NCBI GenBank assembly: GCA_022800815.1
Contig: JAAWRC010000009.1
Location: 32,635 to 96,634, forward strand
DNA from: Lachnospiraceae bacterium
GTDB taxonomy: Bacteria > Bacillota > Clostridia > Lachnospirales > Lachnospiraceae
DNA length: 64,000 nt
Reading direction: 5' to 3'
The notes under the pieces were generated by a model. That model ran no database searches. It was given only the letters and a program-made list of their open reading frames with translations, and had not been told where the DNA came from. Made by a program: the position numbers and the translations under genes. Of this stretch, positions 43,330 through 53,159 are shown in pieces; position 1 is the first letter of the stretch, and each line of letters starts with the position of its first letter.

Positions 43330-45990
43330 CTATTTCCACCGATTTTTCAAACTATTCTGCATCCGGTACAGTGTATTCAGTGCATCGATGGGCGTCATGG
43401 CGGAAAGCTCCATGTTCTCCAGTTCCTTTAAGACTTCGTCGTCCTTCATGGTGTCAAAGAGGCTCATCTGCTTTAAGTCCACCTCGTCCAGCTTCGGCAC
43501 ATGGCTCTTCGGCGGTTTCTCCGCCCCGGCGATCTCCCGGGAGCGGGCGGAAATGTCCGCGTCGGAAAGTTCCGCCGCCAGCTCCTTCGCCCGGACGAGG
43601 ACCGGCTCCGGCACTCCGGCCAGGCGGGCTACCTGGATGCCATAACTCTTGTCGGCACCCCCTTTTACGATCTTTCGCAGGAACACGATGTCGTCCCCCA
43701 TCTCCTTGACGGCGATGCAGTAATTGTTGACCCCCTTGAGACTCCCCTCCAGCTCCGTCAGCTCGTGGTAATGGGTGGCAAAGAGCGTTTTGGCTCCCAA
43801 AATTTTCGTGTTGGAGATATATTCAATGACCGCCCAGGCGATGGACAGGCCGTCGAAGGTGCTGGTGCCCCGCCCGATCTCGTCCAAAATCAGGAGGCTG
43901 TTCCTGGTGGCGTTGCGCAAAATATTTGCCACCTCTGTCATCTCCACCATAAACGTGCTCTGGCCGCTGGCCAAATCGTCGGAAGCCCCCACCCGGGTAA
44001 AAATCCGGTCACAGATGCCGATATTGGCCGACCCTGCCGGCACGAAGCTTCCCATCTGGGCCATCAGGCAGATCAGGGCCGTCTGGCGCATGTAGGTGGA
44101 CTTTCCGGCCATGTTTGGACCGGTAATGACAGACAGCCGGTGGTCCCCGTTGTCCAGATAAGTGTCGTTGGCGATAAACAGGTTGTCCCGCATCATCCGC
44201 TCCACCACCGGGTGGCGGCCTCCCCTGATGTCAATGACCCCCTTCCCGTTGATGGAGGGCCGGACATAATTGTATTTCGTGGCGGCGACAGACAGAGAGG
44301 TGAGCACGTCCACCCAGGCGACGCAATGGGCCGTCCGTTGGATCCGCTCTACCTGACCGGCGATGTCGTTTCGGACACGGCAGAACAAGTCATATTCCAG
44401 GAGAAAGAGCTTGTCCTCCGCCCCCAGGATGATCTCTTCCAGCTTCTTGAGCTCTTCCGTGGTAAACCGTTCCGAACCGGTCAGCGTCTGCTTGCGCACA
44501 TAATGGTCCGGCACCATGGAGAGAAACGAATTGGTCACCTCCAGGTAATACCCGAAGACCTTGTTGTACTTGATCCTGAGATTCTTGATACCCGTCTGCT
44601 CCCGCTCCTTCGCCTCCAGCTCGGCCAGCCAGGTCTTTCCCTCCGTCTTGGCTTTTTTAAGCTTGTCCGCCTCCTCATGGAATCCCTCCTTGATCAGGCC
44701 CCCGTCCCGGAGCGTGAGCGGCGGGTCGTCCACGATGGACCGCTCGATCAGATCCGTCAAATCTTCCAGGGGGTCAAGCTCCTCGAAAAGCTCCCCGAGA
44801 AGAGGCGCATGAAGCTCCTTTAACAGAAGCCGGATGTGGGGCAGCATCTTTAAGGAATTCTTGAAGGCGATCAGATCTCTGGCGTTGGCCGTCTGATAAG
44901 AGATCCGGCCGATCAGCCGTTCCAGGTCATAAATGGGATTCAGATATTCGATCAGCTCTTCCCTGGTAATGTAGGCGCCGTTTAACTCCTCCACCGCATC
45001 CTGCCTGCGCCCGATCTCCTCCTGGTCAAGAAGCGGCTGTTCGATAAAACTCCGAAGAAGCCTGGCCCCCATGGCCGTCCTGGTCTTATCCAGGACCCAC
45101 AGGAGGGAGCCCCGCTTCTGCTTTTCCCGGAGGGTTTCCACAAGCTCCAGGTTCCTTCTGGTGGAGGTGTCGATAAGCATATATTTCCCGGAACGGTAGG
45201 GAGTCAGCTTCGTGATGTGGCTCAGGGAATTTTTCTGGGTTTCCAGGAGATATAAAAGGGCCGCCCCGGAAGCCGCAAGGCCGATCTTGTAATCCGCAAG
45301 GCCCAGGCCCTCCAGCCGGTCCACATGGAAATGTTCCTTTAAGGTATTTGCACAGAGCTCCTCATCAAAATAGCGGCTGTCCAGGGCCGTGGCAAGAAAA
45401 TTCACCCGCCCCTTAAGGGCCTCCAAATCCACGCCGGACATGTAAAAGGCCTCGTTGCAGATGATCTCCGAGGGCGTGTATTTATAGATTTCGTCCAAAA
45501 GAGCCCGAATGGAAGAAAGTTCCGTCACCAAAAATTCCCCGGTGGTGATATCCGTCACCGCCACGCCGAAAGACTTGGCCATGTAGACAATGCACATGAG
45601 ATAATTGTTCTTCGACTCATCCAGGGCCTGGCTGTCAAGGAGGGTGCCCGGCGTCACGACCCGGATCACCTCCCGCCTGACCAATCCCTTTGCCTGCCTG
45701 GGATCCTCCATCTGCTCGGCGATGGCCACCTTGTAGCCCTTCTGGACCAGGCGGCTTAAATACGTGTCCAGCGCATGATAAGGGACGCCGCACATGGGCG
45801 CCCGCTCGGAAAGACCGCATTCCTTTCCCGTCAGGGTAAGCTCCAGCTCTCTGGAGACCGTCTTTGCGTCCTCGAAGAACATCTCATAAAAGTCTCCCAG
45901 ACGATAGAAAAGGATGCAGCCGGGGTACTGCTTCTTGGTCTCCATATACTGCTGCATCATCGGTGATAGCTGCTGCGTTGCCACGTTCAA
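43330..45990 (-). CDS. mutS: DNA mismatch repair protein MutS
   Basis: An 886-aa mismatch-recognition ATPase. It opens with SPMMQQYMETKKQYPGC and carries the mismatch-binding GDFYEMFFEDA motif with the Phe wedge. Walker A GPNMAGKST and DEIGRGTS, and the helix-turn-helix region (KSYGIQVARLAGVP), follow in order. Length is normal for a Firmicutes MutS1. It overlaps the stop of the C39-like gene by 4 bp, so the two are coupled. Confidence 0.97.
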   Translation of the reverse strand: MNVATQQLSPMMQQYMETKKQYPGCILFYRLGDFYEMFFEDAKTVSRELELTLTGKECGLSERAPMCGVPYHALDTYLSRLVQKGYKVAIAEQMEDPRQAKGLVRREVIRVVTPGTLLDSQALDESKNNYLMCIVYMAKSFGVAVTDITTGEFLVTELSSIRALLDEIYKYTPSEIICNEAFYMSGVDLEALKGRVNFLATALDSRYFDEELCANTLKEHFHVDRLEGLGLADYKIGLAASGAALLYLLETQKNSLSHITKLTPYRSGKYMLIDTSTRRNLELVETLREKQKRGSLLWVLDKTRTAMGARLLRSFIEQPLLDQEEIGRRQDAVEELNGAYITREELIEYLNPIYDLERLIGRISYQTANARDLIAFKNSLKMLPHIRLLLKELHAPLLGELFEELDPLEDLTDLIERSIVDDPPLTLRDGGLIKEGFHEEADKLKKAKTEGKTWLAELEAKEREQTGIKNLRIKYNKVFGYYLEVTNSFLSMVPDHYVRKQTLTGSERFTTEELKKLEEIILGAEDKLFLLEYDLFCRVRNDIAGQVERIQRTAHCVAWVDVLTSLSVAATKYNYVRPSINGKGVIDIRGGRHPVVERMMRDNLFIANDTYLDNGDHRLSVITGPNMAGKSTYMRQTALICLMAQMGSFVPAGSANIGICDRIFTRVGASDDLASGQSTFMVEMTEVANILRNATRNSLLILDEIGRGTSTFDGLSIAWAVIEYISNTKILGAKTLFATHYHELTELEGSLKGVNNYCIAVKEMGDDIVFLRKIVKGGADKSYGIQVARLAGVPEPVLVRAKELAAELSDADISARSREIAGAEKPPKSHVPKLDEVDLKQMSLFDTMKDDEVLKELENMELSAMTPIDALNTLYRMQNSLKNRWK

Positions 45991-46955
45991 ACCTCTCCTT
46001 TGTAGTAGACAATCTTATCGTGAACCGGATAATCCCGAATATACTCCGCCAGTGTGGGCCGTTCCTCGGAGGCCGGATCGCTGATCAGGAAATCGGAAGC
46101 CTTTAATTCTGTGCCGTCTCCGGTATAGCCGGTGATCAGGACCCAGTGGGGATGATCGTCCTCGGTGAAGCCGCCAATTAATACAGGGATGCCTTTTTGA
46201 AGCTGTGTGAGCGCATGCTCCAGATAATCCCCGTCCCAGTCCTTCTCATAGACCTTCGGAAAGCCCAGTCTTCCGTGCTCGTCATAGTACAGCCGCTCTG
46301 CCATGCCGTCCGGCGTGGTCGGCGCACCCTCCAGATAGGAATAGGACATGGCGAGACAGGAAGTGGCGCAGCCGGCGGAGGCGATGGTCTCATAGCTGTC
46401 CCCCAGAGGAAGAGCGCCCCACCGGGGATCGTACTGTTTGTAGCCGGGGACATCCAGAAACACCCGCCCGTCCGAGGGTGGAGCCTCCGAAAGCTCTTCG
46501 ATGACACAGTAACCCTCCACGATCTTCGAGGTGTGGGGTTTTGTATAACGGACCCGCACATAGCCCGTGTTCTCCTTCCAGAAGACCTGAATGGCATCTC
46601 CGTAGGAGATTCTTGCCGCCACGGCAGCTTCTGCATCCGGCTCCTCACGGATATTCAAAAGACCAAAATAAGCACAGTACATGGTATCGCCTTCGGAAAA
46701 CCGCCGGTAAGAAAATTTTCCGTTCTCATCCGCAGGAGCCCCCCTGTAAACTCCGGGAAGCCTGGCAGAAAGCCTTAACCGCCACGGATTCTCCGATACC
46801 CTGGCAGAGACTGTCCCAAAACCGGCGGGCTTTAGGACTTCCGCAGAAAAAAGCCACACCAGGAGCAAAATACACGTGAAAAAGACGACCATCAAAGAGG
46901 CCATCACCGCCGTCCTGCGTTTCTTTTCATCTGCCAGAAATCCTCTTATGTCCAT
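45987..46955 (-). CDS. C39-like cysteine peptidase with SH3-like domain
   Basis: A 322-aa membrane-anchored protein. One N-terminal TM helix (about 14-38) precedes an SH3-like segment (about 90-150, LNIREEPDAEA). A C39_2-type papain-fold domain (about 165-320) follows with candidate catalytic Cys in SAGCATSCLA, His in HPHWVLITGY and Asp in ISDPAS. It probably cleaves extracellular peptide or peptidoglycan bonds. It sits between miaB and mutS in the same direction, a chance linkage with no clear functional tie. Confidence 0.75.
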   Translation of the reverse strand: MDIRGFLADEKKRRTAVMASLMVVFFTCILLLVWLFSAEVLKPAGFGTVSARVSENPWRLRLSARLPGVYRGAPADENGKFSYRRFSEGDTMYCAYFGLLNIREEPDAEAAVAARISYGDAIQVFWKENTGYVRVRYTKPHTSKIVEGYCVIEELSEAPPSDGRVFLDVPGYKQYDPRWGALPLGDSYETIASAGCATSCLAMSYSYLEGAPTTPDGMAERLYYDEHGRLGFPKVYEKDWDGDYLEHALTQLQKGIPVLIGGFTEDDHPHWVLITGYTGDGTELKASDFLISDPASEERPTLAEYIRDYPVHDKIVYYKGEV

Positions 46956-46967
46956 AAGTCCTCCCGT

Positions 46968-48416
46968 TTATGGAAGCTTTCTCCCCATGTAATAAAACCC
47001 TTTCGACTCCATGAGCAAAACCGGGATCAGCCTTCCGATGTCGGAGACGTCCCCCGGGAAATGAACCATGATGTTGTTGCTTAAACGTCCCGTCACCAGC
47101 CGCCCGTCGTGGGTATCCACGCCCTCGACGAGGGCCGTCATGGTCTTCCCCACGTCTTTCCCACAGACCTCAGAAGAGATCCGCTGGACCTCCTTTAAAA
47201 GCCGGTCGAAACGGGGCTTCACCACCTCCTCCGGCACCTGGTCTTCCATGGCGGCAGCAGGCGTGCCGGTCCGCTTGGAATAAATGAAGGTGAAGGCGCT
47301 GTCATAGCGCACCTGCCGGACCACGTCCAGGGTCTCCTCAAAATCTTCCTCCGTCTCGCCGGGAAACCCGACGATGATATCCGTCGTCAGGGACATATCC
47401 GGAATCTCTCTCTGGATTTTCCCTGCGAGGGCCAGATACTGCTCTTTGTCATAGACCCGGTTCATCTTCTTTAAGATTCTGGAGCTCCCCGACTGGAGGG
47501 GCAGGTGCAGATGACGGCAGATCTTCGGGCAGTCCCTCATAACCTCGATGAGCTCGTCCGAGAGATCCTTCGGATGGGAGGTCATGAAACGAATCCGCTC
47601 CAGGCCGTCGATTTTCGCCACCTGCCTTAACAGCTCGGCAAAGGTCATGGGCTCTGCCAACGTTTTCCCATAGGAATTGACGTTTTGGCCCAAAAGCATG
47701 ACCTCCACCACTCCGTCTGCCACCAGCGTGCGGATTTCCGTCAAAATCTCCTCCGGCTCCCGGCTCCGCTCCCGTCCTCGCACATAGGGCACGATACAGT
47801 AGCTGCAGAAATTGTTGCAGCCGTACATAATGTTTACGCCGGACTTGAAGGGATACTTTCTTCTGGCTGGAAGTTCCTCCACGATCTGGTCGGTCTTTTC
47901 CCAGATATCGACCACCATGCCTTTTTCCGTATAACAGCGGTACAAAAGCTCCGCCAGCCGAAAAATATTGTGGGTGCCGAAGACAAGATCCACAAACCGG
48001 TAGCTTTTCCTGATTTTTTCCACCACCGAGGGCTCCTGCATCATGCAGCCGCAGAGGGCGATGGTCATCCTGGGATTTTTCTGTTTCAGGCTGTTTAAAT
48101 ACCCCAGCCGCCCGTACACCCTCTGATTGGCGTTGTCCCGGACCGTACAGGTATTGTAGAGGACAAAATCCGAGGCCTCATCCTCCGAGGCCGTAAACCC
48201 GGCCTGAAGCAGAATCCCGAGGAGCTTTTCCGAGTCCTTGGCGTTCATCTGGCAGCCGAAGGTCTGGACGCAGGCTGTCAGGGGGCGGCCGTATTCCTGA
48301 CTTTTTTCCTCCACAACCCTCTTAAGCCGCTCCATAAAGTACTGCTGGCGGGCCGGCTCCCCGGTGGGAGGCTCGGAGTTTATGTCTGTTTTATCCAGAT
48401 TTATTTTCGTGTACAT
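46968..48416 (-). CDS. miaB: tRNA-2-methylthio-N6-dimethylallyladenosine synthase MiaB
   Basis: A 482-aa radical-SAM methylthiotransferase that modifies A37 after MiaA. It has the UPF0004 N-terminal domain with three cysteines (QTFGCQMN, NTCTVRDNA, LCGCM), the radical-SAM cluster motif GCNNFCSYCIVPYVRG and a C-terminal TRAM region. It leads the run miaB-C39-mutS. ATG lies behind no strong RBS (GGAAAAAAATATGTACACG), so the start might be a few codons further in. Confidence 0.96.
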   Translation of the reverse strand: MYTKINLDKTDINSEPPTGEPARQQYFMERLKRVVEEKSQEYGRPLTACVQTFGCQMNAKDSEKLLGILLQAGFTASEDEASDFVLYNTCTVRDNANQRVYGRLGYLNSLKQKNPRMTIALCGCMMQEPSVVEKIRKSYRFVDLVFGTHNIFRLAELLYRCYTEKGMVVDIWEKTDQIVEELPARRKYPFKSGVNIMYGCNNFCSYCIVPYVRGRERSREPEEILTEIRTLVADGVVEVMLLGQNVNSYGKTLAEPMTFAELLRQVAKIDGLERIRFMTSHPKDLSDELIEVMRDCPKICRHLHLPLQSGSSRILKKMNRVYDKEQYLALAGKIQREIPDMSLTTDIIVGFPGETEEDFEETLDVVRQVRYDSAFTFIYSKRTGTPAAAMEDQVPEEVVKPRFDRLLKEVQRISSEVCGKDVGKTMTALVEGVDTHDGRLVTGRLSNNIMVHFPGDVSDIGRLIPVLLMESKGFYYMGRKLP

Positions 48417-48506
48417 ATTTTTTTCCTTTTATGCTTTCTATTCCCAATTAATTGTCTCGTGTGGTATCGTTCCGTTCATCGCTCTGTCTTCCCGTCCCAC
48501 TCTTAT

Positions 48507-48584
48507 GGCTGCACGCAGCCCCCAAAGGGAAAGTGCCAGAGAAGCTGGCAGGGCATAACAAGTGGGGAAAAACACTCCCCTACT
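48507..48584. repeat. Cluster of three small hairpins between ProA fusion and miaB
   Basis: GGCTGC/GCAGCC (48507-48520), TGCCAG/CTGGCA (48534-48550) and GTGGGG/CCCC (48561-48584) lie in the 197-bp gap. The last resembles the hairpin at 8216-8240, including the flanking AAC and CTCAAT. It may be the end of the proB/proA transcript or a short repeat unit. Confidence 0.4.
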
Positions 48585-48613
48585 CAATTTTTCTCATGCT
48601 ATATAAACACAAC

Positions 48614-50485
48614 TCACGGACGCACCTGCCCGTTTCCGTAAATGATATATTTCGTCGTCGTGAGGGCAATGAGTCCCATGGGGCCCCTGGCGTGGAGCTT
48701 CTGGGTGCTGATGCCGATCTCCGCCCCGAAGCCGAACTCAAAGCCGTCGGTGAAGCGGGTCGACGCATTGACATAGACCGCCGCCGCATCCACCTCGTCT
48801 AAAAATTTCTGGGCATTGGCGTAGCTTTCCGTGATGATGGCCTCCGAATGCTTGGTATTATAGCGGTTGATGTGGGCGATGGCCTCCTCCACGGAGCCCA
48901 CCGTCTTTGCCGAGAGAATGTAATCCAGGTATTCCCGTCCCCAATCCTCCTCGGAGGCCCTTTTCGCTTCAGGCACCAGGGCGCAGACCGTCTCGTCCCC
49001 CCGAATCTCCACCTGTTTTTCCGCAAGCCGCCCTGCCAGCACGGCCCACAGCTTTTCCGAAATATTTTTATGAATCAGCAGGGATTCACAGGCGTTGCAG
49101 ACGCCGATCCGCTGAGTCTTCGCATTGAAGATAATGTCCACGGCCATGGAAAGGTCGGCGCTCTCGTCCACGAAGATGTGGCAGTTTCCCGTCCCCGTCT
49201 CGATGACGGGCACCGTGCTGTTCTCCACCACCGTGCGGATGAGCCCCGCCCCGCCTCTGGGGATCAGCACGTCGAGAAAGCCGTTCATCCGCATGAGGAG
49301 CTTCGCCGCTTCCCGGTCCGTGCTGGTGACAAGCTGCAGGGAATCCTCCGGAAGACCGCAGGAAATAAGGGCCTCCCGGATCACGGAGGCGATGGCCAGA
49401 TTGGACTTTATGGCGTCACTCCCGCCCTTTAAGATCACCGCATTTCCCGCCTTGAAGCAGAGACCGAAAGCGTCCGCCGTCACATTGGGCCGGGACTCAT
49501 AAATGATCCCGATGACCCCGAGTGGCACCCGCTTCTCCCCGATTACAAGGCCGTTGGGCCGTTTCTTCATGGAAAGGACCTCGCCCACCGGGTCGTCCAG
49601 GGAAGCCACCTGCTTAAGGCCGTCCGCCATGGCCCCGACTCTCTCCTTCGTGAGGGAGAGACGGTCCAGGAGCCCCGCATGCATGCCCCTCTCCCGTCCT
49701 GCCTCCATGTCCGCCTCGTTGGCCCTAAGGATTCGCTCCACATTTGTCACGAGAGCATCCGCCGCCGCCAGAAGGCCCCGGTTCTTCTCCGAGACACCGA
49801 GGGTCCCAAGGACCGCCGCCGCCGCCCTCGCCCGCTCTCCCATCTGGGAAAGGGTCTCCTTAAGTCCAGCCCCAAGACGGCTCACTCCGTCCTCCGTCAC
49901 AAGAATCTGCGGCAGAATGTCAAAGGTCTCGAAAGGGACCGTGTCAAACACCTGACACTCATAGGCCAGAGCCGCCGTCACGAGATTCGGGTGGGCTTCC
50001 AGATACCGGTCATAAAAGCCGCCGCCGTAGCCGACCCGGTGGTGGTCCCGGTCAAAAGCCACCCCCGGCATCAGGAACAGTGCCCGCTTTCCCACGCCAT
50101 AAACCTTGCCCGCTGTTTCTCCGTCGCCATCCACCTGGTCCGAAACGACAGAAAGGCCCTGCTTCGGCTCCAGAATGCCGGAATAGCCGGATTCCAAATC
50201 CTCCCGTCCCTCAATTCGGAAAAACTCCATGGTTTCACCGTCCACCCTGGGGACCGCCACCAGCTTCCCGTCCCTCATGGCCTGCTCCATAATGGGCCAG
50301 GTCCTCACCTCGTGGTTGTAGTCCACATAGCAGTAGACCACCTCCGCCTCCTGGTACTCAGGAAGCCCGCATACCAGCGAACAAATCCTCTCACTTCCGG
50401 TTCTCTCCGCCTCTTCTCCAAGAGCCTTTCTCCGCTCCCGCACCGTCCGCCGGATTTCCTTCTTCGTCAAGCCGTGTCCCATCAT
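48614..50485 (-). CDS. proA: 5-Formyltetrahydrofolate cyclo-ligase / ProA fusion
   Basis: A 623-aa protein with two enzyme domains in one continuous frame. Residues 1-195 are a 5-formyl-THF cyclo-ligase (MTHFS): [15 protein letters not shown] at the start and [17 protein letters not shown] glycine loop ([11 protein letters not shown]). Residues about 210-623 are glutamate-5-semialdehyde dehydrogenase (ProA), with [12 protein letters not shown] containing the catalytic cysteine. No stop or start separates them; the linker is about 15 residues. The fusion joins folate recovery and proline synthesis, which share no intermediate. It is in the proB-patatin-DUF896 run and overlaps the DUF896 stop by 4 bp. 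Confidence 0.9.
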   Translation of the reverse strand: MMGHGLTKKEIRRTVRERRKALGEEAERTGSERICSLVCGLPEYQEAEVVYCYVDYNHEVRTWPIMEQAMRDGKLVAVPRVDGETMEFFRIEGREDLESGYSGILEPKQGLSVVSDQVDGDGETAGKVYGVGKRALFLMPGVAFDRDHHRVGYGGGFYDRYLEAHPNLVTAALAYECQVFDTVPFETFDILPQILVTEDGVSRLGAGLKETLSQMGERARAAAAVLGTLGVSEKNRGLLAAADALVTNVERILRANEADMEAGRERGMHAGLLDRLSLTKERVGAMADGLKQVASLDDPVGEVLSMKKRPNGLVIGEKRVPLGVIGIIYESRPNVTADAFGLCFKAGNAVILKGGSDAIKSNLAIASVIREALISCGLPEDSLQLVTSTDREAAKLLMRMNGFLDVLIPRGGAGLIRTVVENSTVPVIETGTGNCHIFVDESADLSMAVDIIFNAKTQRIGVCNACESLLIHKNISEKLWAVLAGRLAEKQVEIRGDETVCALVPEAKRASEEDWGREYLDYILSAKTVGSVEEAIAHINRYNTKHSEAIITESYANAQKFLDEVDAAAVYVNASTRFTDGFEFGFGAEIGISTQKLHARGPMGLIALTTTKYIIYGNGQVRP

Positions 50486-50721
50486 GATCCCTTCCTTTTC
50501 TTGTCCTTTCGCTCTGCCACCTTCTTGAGCTCCGTCACCGAGCCGTCCGCCTCCAGGATGCTCACCCTGTCAAGCGTCCCTCTCAAATTCTTCCGGATGG
50601 CCAGAATGTACTCCTGCCTAAGCTTCGCCTGTTCTGCCTTTTCTTCCTCCGTAAGGCCCTCCGCCTTGGATTTATGGTACAACTCATTGATCCGGTCAAT
50701 ATCCTTCTCCGTCATGTCCAC
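50482..50721 (-). CDS. DUF896 family protein (YnzC-like)
   Basis: A 79-aa helical protein. The start [25 protein letters not shown] is diagnostic of DUF896, and the tail is lysine-rich. B. subtilis YnzC, a family member, is part of an SOS-linked locus, but function is unclear. It starts 12 bp after the patatin gene and its stop overlaps the start of the MTHFS-ProA fusion by 4 bp, so it is coupled to it. Confidence 0.85.
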   Translation of the reverse strand: MDMTEKDIDRINELYHKSKAEGLTEEEKAEQAKLRQEYILAIRKNLRGTLDRVSILEADGSVTELKKVAERKDKKRKGS

Positions 50722-50732
50722 TCCTTCTGTTC

Positions 50733-51599
50733 TTACCTTAAAGCAGCCCCGTTTCCCAGATAACGCAGCAGCGATTCATAGCGTTCCTTCATCAAATCAT
50801 AGCCGTGGCGGTAAAAAGCGTCCAGCACCTCCGGCCGCTGCTCCGTCCGGGAAACCACGGGCATCTCGGGCCGGAGAACGAAAATATGCCCCTTCGCCTC
50901 CAGCCGGTCGATGAGGTCCATGGTGCGGTTATAGACGAGCGGCCTTCTGCAGGAAGCCTTCACAAGCTCCGGGTAATCCTTATAAGCGGCCTGATAAATA
51001 AGGGCCGCCTGTTTGGAGAGCCGCTTCCGATAACCGGCGTTCCTGGTCAGAACCACCACGCATTTTTTATAACCATTCCGCAGCATCCTAGCCACCGGGA
51101 CCGAATCGGAAAGCCCTCCGTCCATATAAGGGATCCCGTCGATCTCCACCATCCTTGAAGCGATGGGCATGCTGCAGGAGGCCCGGCAGATGGAGAGGAG
51201 CCGGAGCGCGTCTTCCCTGTCGTCCAGATATTCCGCCTTCCCCGTAACGCAGTTGGTCACTGCCAGCTCGCAGCGGATCTTCGACCGGCGGTAGGTCTCA
51301 AAATCAAAGGGAAAGGTCTCCTTCGGATATTTGTCAAAGATCAGGTCCATATCAAAGAGACTCCCCGTCTTCAATGCCTTCTTAACATCAATATACCGGC
51401 TGTCCCTGTCCGGGGGAATGATACAGTTCCTCGTCCGGCCAATCTGCCTAGAAACATAGTCAATCCCGTTGCACGCCCCGGCCGACACCCCGATCACATA
51501 GGGCAGATACAAGTCCCTCTCCATCAGAAAATCAAGAACGCCGGAGGTGAAAATCCCCCGGGTTGCGCCGCCCTCCAAAACAAGTCCCGCTTTTATCAT
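50733..51599 (-). CDS. Patatin-like phospholipase
   Basis: A 288-aa protein of the YjjU/RssA-like patatin family of serine lipid hydrolases. The oxyanion loop GGATRGIF, nucleophile GVSAG (G-x-S-x-G) and the DGG motif (MDGGLSDSVP) with catalytic aspartate are present. It probably acts on phospholipids in the cytoplasm. The start at 51599 follows AAGGAGTATAAATTT; an in-frame ATG 21 bp earlier would overlap that site. It lies inside the proline operon with no known link. Confidence 0.87.
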   Translation of the reverse strand: MIKAGLVLEGGATRGIFTSGVLDFLMERDLYLPYVIGVSAGACNGIDYVSRQIGRTRNCIIPPDRDSRYIDVKKALKTGSLFDMDLIFDKYPKETFPFDFETYRRSKIRCELAVTNCVTGKAEYLDDREDALRLLSICRASCSMPIASRMVEIDGIPYMDGGLSDSVPVARMLRNGYKKCVVVLTRNAGYRKRLSKQAALIYQAAYKDYPELVKASCRRPLVYNRTMDLIDRLEAKGHIFVLRPEMPVVSRTEQRPEVLDAFYRHGYDLMKERYESLLRYLGNGAALR

Positions 51600-51623
51600 A
51601 AATTTATACTCCTTATGCAAATC

Positions 51624-52466
51624 TCAATAGGCCGTCAAATATTCCATCAAATCAAAATTTTTATTTTTATGGGCCAAAAACAGGGTTCCCACCGGCTCCC
51701 CGTCGAGAATCCGATAGATATTTTCCATGTCGTCCCCGTTGGTGATGACCATGTCGATCCCCGCATCGGTGGCCATCCTGGCCGCCACGATCTTGGCCGA
51801 CATGCCCCCGGTGCCCACACTGCTTCCGGTGGTATCTTTTCCCATTTCCTCAAGGTCGTCCGTGATCTCTGTCACCTCATCGATGAAGGCGGCACCCGGA
51901 TTCGCCCTGGGATCATCCTCGTAGAGGCCGTCGATATCGGAGAGAAGGATCAGAAGATCGGCGCCGATCACCGCCGCCACGATGGCGGAGAGCCGGTCAT
52001 TGTCCCCGAACTCGATCTCGTGGGTGGCCACTGTGTCGTTTTCGTTGACGATGGGGATCACCCCCATGGCAAGCAGCTCGTCGAAGGTATTCCTCGCGTT
52101 CCGCCTGGACTCCTCATTGAGCATGGTGGTCTTCGTCATCAAAATCTGGGCCACCACCTGGTTGTACTCCGAAAAAAGCTTCTGGTAGGTCATCATAAGT
52201 TTCGCCTGCCCCACCGCCGCCAAGGCCTGCTTCACCGGAAGAGCGTCCGGCCGCTCCATGTAGCCCATGGTCTTCCGCCCCACGGCGCCGGCGCCGGAAC
52301 TCACCAGCACCACCTCCATGCCCTGGTTCCTCAGGTCGCAGAGCACCCTCGCCAGCCGTTCCACCTTGTTCAGATTCAAAAATCCCGTATATTTGTGGGT
52401 CAGGGAGGAGGAGCCGATCTTCACCACCACCCGCCTTTTCCCGAGAAGCCTCGTTTTTCTGTCCAT
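51624..52466 (-). CDS. proB: Glutamate 5-kinase (short form, no PUA domain)
   Basis: A 280-aa first enzyme of proline synthesis, phosphorylating glutamate. The amino-acid kinase domain has VVKIGSSSL near the N-terminus, NENDTVA and LSDIDGLYEDDPR. The length stops after the kinase domain; the C-terminal PUA domain of E. coli ProB is lacking, as in several Firmicutes. It is the first gene of the run that ends with the MTHFS-ProA fusion. A terminator from the upstream operon lies 80 bp before it. Confidence 0.94.
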   Translation of the reverse strand: MDRKTRLLGKRRVVVKIGSSSLTHKYTGFLNLNKVERLARVLCDLRNQGMEVVLVSSGAGAVGRKTMGYMERPDALPVKQALAAVGQAKLMMTYQKLFSEYNQVVAQILMTKTTMLNEESRRNARNTFDELLAMGVIPIVNENDTVATHEIEFGDNDRLSAIVAAVIGADLLILLSDIDGLYEDDPRANPGAAFIDEVTEITDDLEEMGKDTTGSSVGTGGMSAKIVAARMATDAGIDMVITNGDDMENIYRILDGEPVGTLFLAHKNKNFDLMEYLTAY

Positions 52467-52546
52467 GTAACAGGTCTCCGTTTAACTAAACTATTCTGAT
52501 GATAGCATTATAAACCATTTTTGCTTTATTGTCGATGCCACAAATA

Positions 52547-52586
52547 AAAAAACCGCAAAGAACCAAGGGGCTCCTGCGGTTTTTTA
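52547..52586 (-). terminator. Terminator of the ABC/NTPase operon
   Basis: AAAAAACCGCA ... TGCGGTTTTTT forms a stem with T-runs on both strands (52547-52586). It lies 49 bp after the NTPase stop and upstream of proB on the - strand. Confidence 0.85.
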
Positions 52587-52634
52587 TATAAAAATAAGAT
52601 GCTTTAGAGTATATTTCCCTTGTCGCATCTTATT

Positions 52635-53159
52635 TTACAATGAACCATCCGGAACCGCCAAAACCAATTTCCCGCAGCCAGCCAAACCGTCCCGGTTTTC
52701 CCTCGTGACCTCCAAAACCTCCACCTGCGGGTGGGAACGGACTCTTTCAAGAAACGAAGATTCGGATTTCTGCAAAACACCAAGGACCGGGACCGACCCG
52801 TCAAGGGTGCGGAAAACGGCATCCCAAAAGAGCCTGGCCTCCGACTCATGGGGACCCAACTCGTCCATCACCAGAAGGCCGGGATTTTTGACTGCCAAGA
52901 GGGCGGCGGGCCCCTGTCTGTCAAAGCGTTTTGCAGTCTGTTTATCCGGCTCTCCGCAGAAGGCCAGAAAATTAGAGGCAGAGGGGATGAGGGGAGCCTC
53001 CAGGGAAAGCAGGTGGAGAGACGACTTTCCGGGAAATACCTTCTCCGACTTCACCGTGAAAAAGCCGCCTACGGGTCCCTCCGCCTGCTCCATGAGTTTC
53101 TTGATCAAAGTGGATTTCCCGACGCCCCGCTCTCCCGTGAGGAACAAATGTCTTACCAT
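52635..53159 (-). CDS. THEP1-like nucleoside-triphosphatase
   Basis: A protein of about 174 aa with the N-terminal P-loop GERGVGKST and a Walker B-like LLVMDELGPHE, typical of the THEP1/NTPase_1 group. Members hydrolyse NTPs in vitro but their biology is open. It is the last gene of the FecCD-type ABC operon. Start at 53159 (ATG behind GAGGGAGGGAGC), overlapping the methyltransferase stop by 7 bp. The operon setting suggests it serves metal or cofactor handling. Confidence 0.75.
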   Translation of the reverse strand: MVRHLFLTGERGVGKSTLIKKLMEQAEGPVGGFFTVKSEKVFPGKSSLHLLSLEAPLIPSASNFLAFCGEPDKQTAKRFDRQGPAALLAVKNPGLLVMDELGPHESEARLFWDAVFRTLDGSVPVLGVLQKSESSFLERVRSHPQVEVLEVTRENRDGLAGCGKLVLAVPDGSL

